This document shows, piece after piece, positions 34,401 through 46,290 of a stretch of DNA of 64,000 nucleotides. A model generated the notes under the pieces. It made no database searches. It was not told where the DNA came from and saw only the letters and a list, made by a program, of their open reading frames with translations. The stretch is from positions 348,393 to 412,392 of the forward strand of contig MNCI01023457.1 of NCBI GenBank assembly GCA_015680685.1, read 5' to 3'. Origin of the DNA: Gnetum montanum. Lineage: Eukaryota; Streptophyta; Gnetopsida; Gnetales; Gnetaceae. The translations under genes were made by a program, and so were the position numbers. The number at the start of each line of letters is the position of its first letter. Position 1 is the first letter of the stretch.

Positions 34401-36706
34401 AGGACAAAAAAACTAGAGAACAACAATTAACAACATAATTTATGTGAACAAGATTGAAATTAAGAGAGGGCCTTGGAATTACTCTGGTTTTCAAATTAAG
34501 GACACCAATGTCATTGACATTCCTAAAAAATAGAGGAAAAGCATCATAGACTTATTAACCCTAACTATGATGGTGGGAAGCAAAGTACCATTTTCACAGT
34601 AGCTCTGCCTTAGGTGATGGTGTTGCGGTTTGAACATTGGCAACATCATCTGCATCAGCATTGAAAAAAAGCCCTAACATTATCATAAAAAAATGATACA
34701 ATTATTTTATATGCAGAGCATCATCAGTGGCCAAATGACCGTGACACAACTCACTCATTTGCAGAGTAAACCCTCTAGTAGAGTAATGTCATTGGCGGTG
34801 AGAATACATTCAACAATACATGCATAGAAGAAGACCAACATGTTTGAGCATTGTTATCGCGAAAGATGGAACATTGAGTACATGTTCTTGATGTTTCATT
34901 TTGCCATGTCAACAAGATGAGGGTAACAGTGACACATGACCTCTTGTAGCTAGAACCAATGCCAGAATCGACACCACAGCCTATGCCAATGCCAACGCCT
35001 ACTGTTCCGACGAAGTCATTGTAGGAAGTGAAGGTGGCATGATCTGAAGCTAACAACAACCGATTTGTTTCAGGTGTAAAACATAGCTACAACCACTTGT
35101 CTTGCTTCCAAGAGCAATGAATGATAATTAAAAATGCAGCAAATAAGTTTTCAAGATGGTAGGCATCATACACAATGGATGCATTTATTTGGAAATATTT
35201 CTATCTTAACTATTACCCTAAAGTATAACATAAAAGATTTTTTTTTTAATATGGGCTTGATGTTTTATATACTTTGATCATAACAATATACGTATAAGTA
35301 AAAGAAACTTTGTTATTTAAGAAAGAAGGAAGGAAATTTATGAACAAGTGTCAAATATACCTCTATTTTCTACAAATTTGTAACTTTCCATAGAAGTTAT
35401 AACTTTCTAGGGAAGTTATAATTTAATCTTCTAGATATTTGTGAGAATGTGAGACACTTGCCAACTTTGGCTAAATTTTCTCACAACTTTAAAGTAGTTA
35501 TGAATAAATTATCTTGATATTTGTTGTTCACCTTAACCTCTCATGATTATTATAACTACCTTAAGGCTACTATATAAAGGCTACAAGGGTAGAATTAGAA
35601 AGGAGCAAGGAATTGAAAAAAAGGCAATTGAAGATTACTTGTAAGATGGCTTGCTAAAGACATCAATTTAGCTGCTTTGTTTTAATACTATGAGTTCATT
35701 CTTTCCCATTTTGTTATAGTTGCTTAGCTAATGGTTTATATGGTATTGTGCTTGGCATATCATTTTGGGATTTGTCTTATATTGCTTTTATAGCTTTGTT
35801 TTTGCGCAATGTTAGACTTCTATTAAGATTTACCATAGAAGATCTTATGTTGTTAAAAAGCCTCAAGAGTAATGTTTTGAGCATAAAGGATCTAGGAAAA
35901 TCTTTGGTATTTTGAGACAACCGAAATAGCTTCATTGTTTTAAAGTGTATTGCCTTGGTATTTCAATTTTGAAATTGTCAAATTTTTGAAGGCTTTGTTG
36001 AATGAAATCTTTGACATCTATTTACTAGCCAAAATAGAGACTCTTACTTTTCGTTTACGCAACATTTTTGGTAGTATAATAAAATTGTTTTTTATGAAAT
36101 GCTTGTTAAGCTTAGAAGGTTTGAACAATTCGTAATTAAATTGAATTAGAATAGCTTTATTGTGAAGTGTCTCCTCGTGTCAATCTATCTTGTTTACATA
36201 TTTGAGATTTTACGCAAATATGTTTCTTTTCTTTCTCTTTCTAAGTCCATTGAATCTTGTTTTATTTCTAGTTTCCTTGTGGAACTTTCTCTTTAGGGGA
36301 AATTAGGAGTAGATTGGCAGAATTGTGCTCAAATGTTTTTGTAAATTTTTATTTGTTACAATTAATATACTATAGGGACCATGTAGACTACATGATTAGA
36401 CAAAATAGGAATCTCCAATAACTCACAGTGTTTAACAAAGATAGCTAAATCTCCTTTATGATAGCCAATTATAGTTTTATACATAATCCAACCATTTCAA
36501 CATTTAGAATAACAAACACATACTCACGATTAGTTCATTTCATAACTACTAAGTTTATTTGGAGGTATCTGGGCCTTGGTGTTGCTAGAGACCAACAAGC
36601 ACCTAAACCTTGTTTGAAGAACACCTACGATCCTGTGACCCCCCAAGGTTGTGAGACCTGAAGGTCATCCAATGTTGACGGTCTGATTCCAAATGGTCAC
36701 CAACAA
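31448..36706 (+). mobile_element. Complete non-autonomous LTR element (LARD-like) nested in the gypsy integrase
   Basis: Two direct LTRs (31449-33871, 2423 bp; 34213-36705, 2493 bp), both beginning TGTTAGATTTTTG and ending CACCAACA, flank only 341 bp. A putative 5-bp target repeat TTATG lies at 31443-31447 and 36707-36711, one base from each LTR end. The LTRs are clearly related but differ by many substitutions and small indels, so insertion is old. The interior has a primer-site motif (33879-33896) and one frame fragment (SLEYFKGSKEILDYKIDYSL). There is no protease, RT or integrase. The LTRs have a TATA box (CTATATAAAGG at about 32731 and 35570). Confidence 0.8.
33872..34212 (+). other. 341-bp interior of the LARD-like element
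   Basis: Contains the primer-site motif at 33879-33896 and a short coding-like stretch (about 34000-34195) reading SLEYFKGSKEILDYKIDYSL, one stop, then KVFEFGRGSGVKTRRIRSSP. It may be the remains of an autonomous element's first gag codons or a retained packaging segment. I cannot match it to a family. Confidence 0.55.
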
Positions 36707-36711
36707 TTATG

Positions 36712-38990
36712 TTGTCAAATATGAATTTACAGACTTGTTAAGATGCTGTTTTCCTTAGAGGAATAGCTTCAACATACTTTGTAGAATACTTGGTTGCAGT
36801 GATGATGAAGCTATGCCTTGTGGAAGACTTAGGCATTATAGGTTTAATAATTTCAGTTCACCATCATTGAAATGGCCAAGTGATCTAAGTAGTGCATGAT
36901 CTACAGGTAGTCGCTTGGTCATCGACAGGTGTTACAAGTCTTAACTTTCTACAGGTAGTCGCTTTTCATATAGGACCAATAGTATCCTAATCATCTAACC
37001 TTTGCAGTCATGTCTCTAGGTCCTATATGTCCTCCACATACACCTTCGTGAACCTACTCAAGGATTGTGCGAGCTTCATTTTTACCCAGGCACACTTGCA
37101 ATATGTCATCATAGGACCTTCAACATAATGTGTAATTAGCTACATGGATATACTATTTTGATCTTTTATATACAACATCCTTTTAAGAAGTAGCTAGGTT
37201 CTGTGGAGATTCACCATGCATTAGATAAAACTTGATATCGTCATACTATTCTTGTTGAGGAATATTGTGAATAGTGATCATAGAGATGCCTTTAGTGTTT
37301 TGTGTGATGGGAAGAGCAGAGTCCTCCGTCAAGGAAGGTAACTTGCTAAACACATCAAGCATCACATTTAGGGCTAAGGTTGTAATGACATCAGCTAAGG
37401 TGTTCTCAATTTGAGGTATGTGTTGAATGCCAACATCTATAAATTGTAGCATGAGTTTCTTGGCTAGGTCATAGTAAGGCTGTAAATGTTTGGCCTTACA
37501 TACATAGAACTCAGTCACTTGCTTAATAATGAGTTGCAAATCACCTTTTATCATCAAACACTTGATTCCTTACTCATGAGTTATCATCATTCCTTTGCCA
37601 ACACTTCATATTTCGCTACGTTGTTGATACTTGGAAATTGAAAACAATAAGTGAAAGGCTAGATTACACTAGAGGGTGATATTATGATGGTAGCAACACT
37701 AGCCTCATGGATAGTTGAAGCTCCATTAAAGTGCATGATGGCCTTGTAACCTTTGGGTACCTTGTTAACAATATTGACATGCTCATCAAGAAACTTATGA
37801 TCGATGGTTGTGTGGTCCTCAACTAGGGAAGTTGTAAATTGTGCAACTATGGCTTGATCTTTTGTTGAGGCTTGAGAGATGTAATGTAGGTCAAACTTAG
37901 CTATTATGGCCTTCTACTTGGCTATTCGACTACTCTCGTATATATTAGTCATTATGTCTCTTAGTACATTATCCTTATATATGATGTTGACTTGGCTCCC
38001 AAAGAGATAGTGCCTCCACTTCTTCAAGGAGAAGTTTAGGGCTAGGCAATAATTATCGACCTCTTTTTATCATGTCATGTAGGCTATCAATGCAAGATGC
38101 TTGGTTTCATAATCAACAACTTGGATGAAAATAGCTTGGTAAAGTTTCATGATCTCACCACGAAATGTTAGGGCTAGATCTGGTCTAATTTTATGCACTT
38201 TTTTGCTTGATGAGTTTGACACTGGGGTTGAGTATGGTGTTATGTTGTACTAATAATGGGTCAAGACCTAGCATATCCTCATATGACAAAGTAAAGACTT
38301 TCATATTGTCATCAAGGACCTTGGTGATGTCTTGAGCCATATGGGGTTCTAGTGAGGAACTTAATTTTAGCATTTTCTTTTCACCATTATGGCTTGTAAT
38401 TGGGATTTACATATTCAGGCCACTCTAGGGACTTCTCTATGTAGGCTATATGATCGTACAAGCTCCCATGCTTAAAATCTAGGCATTTGAGGTCCATTGA
38501 TTATTCAAAATCATCGTAGGGTCTATTTAGGCTTAAGGGTACATCAAGTTATGTCCATGCATCCATAGTTTGATCTTTCATGTCCACAAAAATACATTAG
38601 CTGGCATATGTATTGCATAATCATCAAAATAATGCCAAATATTTGCAACAATAAAGCATAACATAGTCAAGATGAGGCAGAACAAGGCAAGGTTATGCTT
38701 GAAAAAGGTCATAACATGGTAAGTTAAGGCTATAGAACATATAATAGGCTACAACAAGGTGGGACGAAGGTCAAATGATGCCACATGATATCGAACAAAT
38801 TATGAAGGCAAGTTGAAATTTAGAGAAGTAGGTCACAAATTGTTGAAATAGGTAGAGATCTTATAAAAGAAGGCTAGGAATCTTGTGTATACTACTAGAG
38901 TAGATAAAAATTTAATAAAAACAATTGAGACAAGCAAAAAGCTCACACAAACTAGTTGTAAACTACTTGGAAAGAGGCTTTTTATTGGTT
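36712..38990 (-). pseudogene. Ty3/gypsy pol relic: pre-RT, RNase H, integrase N-terminal part
   Basis: Read down the - strand. A pre-RT linker (KSLEWPEYVNPNYKP, about 38430) comes first, then the RT N-terminus (FTLSYEDMLGLDPLLVQHN, 38240-38300). It is followed within a few codons by the RT-linked RNase H (NFSLKKWRHYLFG, 38020; RDIMTNIYESSRIAK). The RT catalytic core is absent. A second, plant-type RNase H follows (FNGASTIHEAS, about 37720; GDLQLIIKQVTEFYV, 37500-37550; ENTLADVITTLA). Its first acidic residue is changed (FNGA for the usual FDGA). The zinc and core start of integrase follow (FIITATKYSTKYVEAIPLRK, about 36800), stopping at the nested element. Confidence 0.8.
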
Positions 38991-39019
38991 CTATACATTT
39001 TAGAAGGCTAAAGTTTTGA

Positions 39020-41060
39020 ATCCTCAGCATGTGGGGACTATTTTCTCAACGTGTGGATAGTTTGGACTACCATCACAGTGTGTGGAACCTAAATCCTTAG
39101 CATTTGATGGATTCTTATCAAGTTTGAGGCATGTTTAACTCATTTTGATCACATCTAAGCTACGTGGGATCAATGTAAGGCTTGTTTAAGTGTCTTGGAC
39201 TAAGGATTAGTAAGTTTGAATTGAGTTTTGGCCTACCAAACCTCCACACACTAAGCCCACATGTTGTACGGTGTGTGGGATAGCATATCCCATATTGTGG
39301 GGGTCAAAATCTAGTTTCCTTAGCTACAAGGGTTAAGTTTTTGATTAATCTTCCATCCTAGGATTTGTGGGTCCTATTGGACAACTCATGGATCATTTTG
39401 GATGTGGTAGATTCTACTCAAAACTTCACACATTGCCCCCACATGCTACACAATGTGTGGGAGAGGGTTTCTAGCATGTGGAACAAGATTTGGTAGTTTT
39501 CTGAGGTTTTTTTAACAAAGTTTCTAGGCCTTTTCAGGTTCCTAAGACTGTGCTAGATGTTCATTAGAAGATTTTTAGCTTTTTTGACAATTCTGAGTAG
39601 TGTTTGAGGCATGGTGAATTCTTGGGGCTCTCATAGGTTGAGTCCACATGCTGCACAATGCATGGGCCATATGGCCCTAGCGTGTGAATGCAAAAATCAT
39701 GTTTTAGTGGCTTCTCAAGGTCACTTTCTCACTTCATCTTCAGCTTTGGGTCTCTTGAGATGCACCAAGTAGCTAATGGACAACTTTTGGCTCAGTTTTG
39801 ATTGGTATGAAGCCTACACATTGAGCTCACATGCTTTGTAGCATGTGGATGGGTTTGGCCATATAGTGTTTGAGTGGTTTTGACTTAGTTCTTAGTAGTC
39901 TTGGGCTCCTATGGCAGCATCTAGGTTCTAGAGAAGAGTTTTGGTAGCTTATATGGTAGTTCTAAAGATATCTTGGGCTAGAGAAAAGCTTGTCTATCCC
40001 CCACATGCTGGCCACCATGTGAAAGCTATGTTGTTAGTGTATAAAGCTAAAATATTAGCTTGTGGAGCATTTTTGACTAGCTTTTTTACTAATTTAGGCA
40101 TTTATGTAAGCGTATAGGATTATATATATAAGAAAAATCTATTTCAATGCCATAAGAAGCTAAGTAAGAGATTTTTTTGAAGCCCACATGTTGCCCCACA
40201 CACTGGCTAAAATGTAAGACGTGTGTGCTTAACATGTGAAGCTCAAACCCATCTTTCCTTAATTCAAAAGGATTCAATCTTTGGCTTGTCTTTCACTTTA
40301 GGTCTCTAGAGCTCTACTGATCAAAATTTAAGTAATTTTGAGCATTAAAAACCTATCAAAAACTACCCCACGCTCCTCCACATGTTGGCTAGCATGTGGG
40401 ACCTATGTGCCTAGCTTGTGGAACAAAGATGGACTATTTTTGAGCTTCTTCGACTTGGGTTTGGAGCTCTAGAATCACCAGTATTAGCGCATAGGGTTTT
40501 GGCCATTCTAGTCTAAATTTTGAGCTTTGTTAATCAAGTTTAATCTTTTTTGAAGCTCACACATTGTCCTCACATGTTGGCCAGTGTATGGGACTAGGGT
40601 TTGCAACTTATGGAGCTAGAACCCAACTTTTGCAACTTGTGAAAATCAAATTTTCAACCAAGCATTCATTTTAGGTTTCAAAGGATCCACTAGTAAAGTC
40701 TTGAGCAAATTTTGACATGGTGAAACTTGTTCACAACCTCACATACTATCCCCATAGGCTGGCCAGTGTGTGGGGTTGAGAGCGCAACATGTGGGCTAAA
40801 GCTTGGATTTTTTTGTTGGTACTTTTGACTTGTTTTTTGGCATCTTGGAGTTCTTGAAGCAAGCTTTAGGGTTTTGGAGAGATCTAACACTCTATGAATG
40901 ATCGTAAGCCAAGGTTGAAGTGTAAAAATCAAGCTAGATAGTTTTAAAGGCTTCACACATTGCTCCACAAGTTGCATAGTTGGTGGGGCATGATCCCATA
41001 GCATGTGATCATTTTTCGAAATTGAACCCCAACGTTTGAAATTTTTTTAGTATTTTTTGC
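39020..41060. repeat. Degenerate ~190-bp tandem array with CACATG/CATGTG dyads
   Basis: Ten anchor sites (CACATG or a close variant) lie at 39258, 39439, 39645, 39828, 40002, 40185, 40379, 40571, about 40753 and 40966, spaced 174-213 bp. Each anchor opens an imperfect inverted repeat: CACATG, about 8 bp, CATGTGGG, then a second GTGTGG-type half site. Between anchors a TAGGTYTCTAGAGCTC-like block recurs. Copies have diverged strongly. Similar dyads occur in LTR-B and its leader, so the array is probably an expanded leader or LTR part of that gypsy family. Confidence 0.75.
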
Positions 41061-42434
41061 CTAATCCTTGTGGGGCCCAACTAGGGTTAAAGTGCTTTAA
41101 AAGGGATAACCTCAAGGAAATCCAACATACAAAGCCTTTTCTTTTATATACATGTAGTTCACCATGTGAAAAATAGGCTTGCCAACATACCAAGGTTTCA
41201 TTGGTAGTGCATAAGTATTGGGAAAGGGTTTCTAACATTAGAGCTCAACATATGAACACATTGCACTCTTGGTTTCACTAGGGCAGCATGTGAAAGGAAG
41301 GATTTAATAGTCAAGAACTAAACTTCCACAATTTAATAGTAATCTTTGCTTCTACTTTTCCTTGAGCTCAACATGATGGTGACAGAGGTGGAGGCTTTAG
41401 CCTTTGATTGTAGCACACTAAGCCAAAACCATTCAAGTTTTGACAATCATGGCAAAGAGGAAACGGAAATCAAGCAAGATTCCAATATTGGATGATGCAA
41501 ATGAGTCTGTGTGAATCATATCCAAGCTTCTAGATCCTTCTGCAGGAAAAAGATCTTCATCTAAGATGACCAGGTATCCATCTCTTACCATTTTTTCCAA
41601 ATTTTTGCCAAATTGTGATGGCATTTTTCTATTCCTATGCCTCTTTGATCGAAATTGTTTTGTTTTGTCTACATTGAATGCAAGGTTTAGGCTATGTGAT
41701 TATGTTTAGAATGAAATTTTGGCTTTAGGGCTTGTTTCCATGAAGATTTGAATTTTTTTCTAAGCCTATTCATTGCATTTTTGCCCTAATTTTGATGAAA
41801 AGTAGCCAAATTTTGCTATTTTTTTGTAAGCTTGTGGAATGTAAATCTCAATTTTTGGTTTCATTGAATTTTTGTATGAGGTTTAATACTCATACTAGAG
41901 GTAGAATTATAATTTTTTGATTTTTATGAATTTTTTACGAGCTTTCCTCCAACCTAGTGCTCAACGCTTTTGGCTTGTTCTATAGTTTTTCTTTCAAAAA
42001 GCTAACAACATTTGCAATTTTTTTTGCCACTTGTGTGCAGCATCTAGGATCCCTAGAGGTTACCAATGTAGTGTAGAGGGGTCTCAAATGAAGTTTGGAA
42101 TTTTTAGAATTTTTTTCACATTTTTCCCAAAGGTTTTACTATATCTATTTCATTGTAAACTTGGTTTTCTTGGCAAAATTCTAAGTAATCTCGGGTTGAA
42201 ATTTTAATTTTTCTAGAGTTAGTGTAGCATTGGAGGAGGATTTGGGTTGCTCTAGGCTTATTTCCAATATTTAGAGATAAAACTAAATTTTTGAAATTTT
42301 TTCTAACAATGGAAACTATGTTGATTAGTTGCAATTTTTGGTAGTGAGTTTCTAGGCTTCATTGGCCTTTACTGATAGCGTTGGGCACTCTAGTTTGTGT
42401 TTGGGCTATTGTGAAATTTTTGGTGACTACTTTG
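41061..42434. other. Unassigned stretch with a possible + strand exon
   Basis: At 41451-41571 the + strand reads MAKRKRKSSKIPILDDANES, one stop, then KLLDPSAGKRSSSKMTR, ending at AG before GTATCC, a plausible splice donor. It is basic and lysine-rich, like a nuclear localisation segment. The rest is AT-rich without coding signal. It could be the first exon of the unidentified + strand series at 46.3-49.9 kb, but nothing proves the link. Confidence 0.3.
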
Positions 42435-43980
42435 TGTTGGTGATCGTTTGGGACTGCCAACATTTTCCTTCAATCTTGTGATTGGGATCATAGGAAATGA
42501 AGGTGTTCTTTCAAACGTGAGTTTAGGTGTTTGTTGGTCTCTGGAAACGCCAAGGCCAAGATACCTTCAAATAAACTTAGTGGTGATAAAGCAAACTACG
42601 CGTAAATGTGTGTTTTTTGTTATGAATGTTGAACATGATTGGGTTTGTGTATGAAATTGTAACTAACTATTGTAACATAAATTTAGCTAACCTTGAATAT
42701 TGTGAGTCATTAAAGATTCCTATTTTGTCAAGTCATTTATTCTATATAGTCCCTATAGTATGTTGCTTGAAACAAATAAAATTTCACAAAAATGTTTAAG
42801 CATAATTCTACAGAAATCTACTTCTAATTTTCCTTAGAGAGAAAGATCAACAAAAAAGATTAGAAATAGAGTGATATTCAATTGATTTTAAAAGAAAAGG
42901 AAAAAAAGAAAGAAGAGTTGTGTGAAATCTCAAATATTTAAGTGAGATAAATTGAACATGAGCAAACTTTTTGAAATAAAGCTATTTTAATTCAATCTAA
43001 AGTGTTACAAATTGTCCAAACCCTCTAAGCTCAACAAGTAATTTCATAAAAGACACTCTTATTAAACTACCAAAATGCTTTATAAATAATAAAATATGAG
43101 CTATGATTTGGTTAGCTAAATAGTTGTCAAAAATTGCAAATAATAGAGCTATCATAAAATATTTGACAATTTAAAGATTGAAACATTAAGGAAAAGACTT
43201 TTAAAAATTCAAGCTATTTCAAGTCAACTAAAAATATCTAAGATTTTCTAGACTATCTAGACTCAAATAGGCAATTTCATAAAGACATTACTATTAAATT
43301 GCTCAAGATGCTTTTTAAAAGACAACATAAGCTCTTATATGATAACCAAATAGAAGTCTAGAATTATGTGAAAATAGAACTATAAGAGAAATTAGAAAAT
43401 CCCAAAATTAAATGCTAAGCACAGTACTATCGAAACCATTAGCTAAGAAACTAAGACAAAATGAGAAGAAAAGAACTCATAGGATTTAAACAAAGCAACT
43501 AAATTGATAACATAATTAACAAGCCATTCTTACAAGTAATCTTCAATGTCTTCTTGATCTCCCCCCCCCCACCTCCCCCCCCCCCTCCCTTTATTATACC
43601 CTTGAAGCTCTTTTTATAGCAGCTTTTTGGTAGTTACAATCATTATGGGAAATTAAAGTGTGATATAACCACTTTGGGAGTTAGTTATAAGCATTATAAA
43701 AATTAATGAGAATTTGTTATAACCATCATATAAATTAATGAGAATTAGTTATAACCACCATAGAAGTTAAAACCACCATGGTAGTTAGTTATAACTACCA
43801 TAGATAGTAAGAGTTATAATTGACAAGGGTTTTATTCATATAAGACATTGAAAAATTGTTCCATAAATTCTGTAGTCTAATAAGTTTTTATTAATAAAAG
43901 AGCAAGGTTTTATGCTGTAGTCTAAATCTTTGAAACTAAGCATTTGTGCCGTGGTGATCCCACTCTATTGTGAATCAACA
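42435..43980 (-). mobile_element. Third LTR related to the LARD-like element's LTR
   Basis: On the - strand it runs from TGTTGATTCAC (43980) to CGATCACCAACA (42435). The half after the TATA box (GCTATAAAAAG, about 43610) is homologous to 32740-33871. The upstream half is different, with repeated GGTTATAAC-type units (43640-43810). A run of C residues lies at 43561-43587. The element abuts the NLR relic exactly at 43981. No primer-site motif follows at 42434, so it is a solo or orphan LTR. Confidence 0.65.
43561..43587. repeat. Poly-C tract
   Basis: Almost uninterrupted C run with single A and T breaks, at the start of the transcribed part of the LTR (poly-G on the sense strand). Confidence 0.9.
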
Positions 43981-45295
43981 GAAGAATATGATGATGGAAG
44001 GTACTACATGGATTTAGCCCATTCATCATGGTTCTGATGCCTCAACAATCTAGAAAATGTCATAATAGCTAAAGGGAGGTCATTGCATCGCTTAAGAGTA
44101 GTATCAATTGTAGCCTCTACCTCTACATTATTGTTGACCTACTATTGTTCCACTTGAGAATGAGGAAGAAGATATTGAAACAAGAGGTCTTGGCTATGCT
44201 CATTAGATAACAACAATATTTGATAGACATGCATCCCAATCTGTGATGCCACCTCACGATTTCGTATAAATACCAACACAGTGCACAAATCATGCTTAGG
44301 AAACCCCAGAAATCTTAATTTTTCCATTACATTTCTACAATAAGCTTGCACATTCCCTTGCAACCCCCACATGTCATCAAATACAATAAGATATTTTTGA
44401 TTTTTTAAAGTATCATTAATTTTCCCCTGAAGTATATCTTCACTTTCTTCTTGTGGCTCAAATCTTCCAACTTTGGAAGCCTCTAGTTGTAGCTACAGCT
44501 CTCGTAGCTTGGTTGAAATATTTAACTATGATTATTTGTGTGAATGTGCGAGAGATAGAGAACCAAATCACAACCTCATACTTGGACTTGATGCATTGAA
44601 ATACATGTTGTAGGAGATGTGTTTTGCCACTTCCACCCATATCCACAACAGTCACAACTTTGTATTGATGTATCAAAGCTTCCATGTGTTCTCTCTTGGG
44701 AATGACATTCATAGTTGTATCTTCTCGGTAGATAACCTCTACCCTTCTTAGCCAAGGTTTGAGGATTGAAGAGGATGAAGTAGTACTAGCTTCGAGTGTA
44801 GAAAATGTTGTAACTAATCACACTCTTTCCTCAATATTGTCTAATATTGTATTCATGTTTATCATTTGTACACCAATTTCATAAGTGTCATGTATAGATT
44901 GGAGGTTAACAAAGCATCTACCTCGAGAAATGTTAAAACAAGAAGTTCGATGGGAAGGATGGGAAGAGGAGGCGCTTGAGAGTAATCCTTTTGATGACAC
45001 ATAAATCAATAACATCTTGAGCTTCCAGTGCTGTAGATTCAAGCTCTCTTAGTAGCCTTTTGACCAAAATTTTGGACTCTTGCCCACCACCTCAATTTCT
45101 ATCAATATCTCTGAGACACAAGTGCAGATCATCTAGTCTATTATGCAACTCATGAAAACTGCCCTCAAACTCAAGGATTAATGAGGCTTCTTGGTGGATT
45201 TTCTTGGCTACTAATGTGAGTGCAACCTTTGCAATCTCTAAAGGCAATCCTACTACAAAACCCTCGATTTACGATGAAGAACATGTCTTTTGCTG
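43981..45295 (-). pseudogene. CC-NB-ARC (NLR) resistance gene relic, 3'-truncated by an LTR
   Basis: The - strand gives, in order: a helical N-terminus (LPLEIAKVALTLVAKKIHQE, about 45250, then FEGSFHELHNRLDDLHLCLR and KRLLRELESTALEAQDVID), a linker, the P-loop DMGGSGKTHLL (44612-44650), the RNBS-A-like VIWFSISRTF, kinase-2 YLIVFDDMWG (about 44375), RNBS-B-like LVFIRNREVA (about 44270) and the GLPL box as CNDLPLAIMTF (about 44056-44088). Family role: ATP/ADP-switched intracellular immune receptor. It stops at 43981, so no leucine-rich repeats remain. At least three shifts and several stops show it is dead. Confidence 0.85.
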
Positions 45296-46290
45296 TTCAA
45301 GATGAGAATTCCTTTAATCCAATTGTTGCTTGCCAAAGAAGGTGAGGGGATGGTGAATTAAAGTAAAGAAGTTGTAGCACCTCTTGATTAATCAAAGAAA
45401 GAATATAAAATCAACCCCTCCAAGGATAAGTATTACTCTCCTCGTTATTAGACTTGCTTTTCTTGTTTTTAACCTTTGTTTCATGATTAGATGTAGCCAC
45501 ACAACTCGAATCTTTTCCATGCTTAGTTAGAAAACCTGGCATGTGCCTCCACTTTCGATGAAATTGGCTTTGGAATTATTAAAGTTTATGTCATGTGATC
45601 ACACTCAAAGATGAGTTTGTATACCCAATTCTCATTTGATCTCAAATGGCCAGTTCTTTAACCATCCATCAATTTTTAGAATGACCATAACTTTTGAAAG
45701 AAAACAAAGAGGTTTTTGTCCCTTTGCATCATTTGGTTAGTATACAAAGACCACAATGTCTCTCAACAATAATGCATATCATTTATTCTCATAATAATCC
45801 AACCATTTTTGCATATTGCAATTGCAATCATAGACAAAGCTCGTTCCTCACCTCTCTTCCCTCAAAACTTAACATATAGCATTCATAAAAAGAAGGATCG
45901 AATATTTTTCATAAAGCCAGCTCCATTAAATGGTCGAAATGCACCAACACTTTGACCATTGTATAAAATTATTTGAGGTTGCTTGGCCAATGTATGAGAT
46001 GTTTTGGGATGTTCTATTGATTTGAATGATAGTGTATGGGCTTAATTATCCAAGAAAAGTTATGTTTTTCACCATCATTCTCCCTTGCATCCCCCTAATT
46101 CCAAGCATATGGGCTAATAAAATAATTTTTCCATCATGTTTCTTGCTAATTTTTATGTACAAAGCTTCAATGCCATCAAGTTTGACTTGCTAGTCTTGTT
46201 AATACTTGGTTTCATGCTAACTGTTTGCCTAAATGTATGCTATTTGGTTTTCATGCTAAGTGTTTGTTAAAGTGTCAAAAGAACTAAACT
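45296..46290. other. No recognisable feature
   Basis: AT-rich; probably the upstream region of the NLR relic (45296 on) followed by flank of the + strand series. Confidence 0.4.

Noticed and set aside
31906-35059. Open frames conserved between the two long LTRs (31906-32133 and 34775-35059)
   Set aside because: Conservation follows from LTR duplication; the frames differ and have stops, so no LTR-encoded protein is supported.
41433-41624. 63-codon - strand open frame
   Set aside because: It is the shadow of the more protein-like + strand reading (basic N-terminus and splice-like donor) at the same place.
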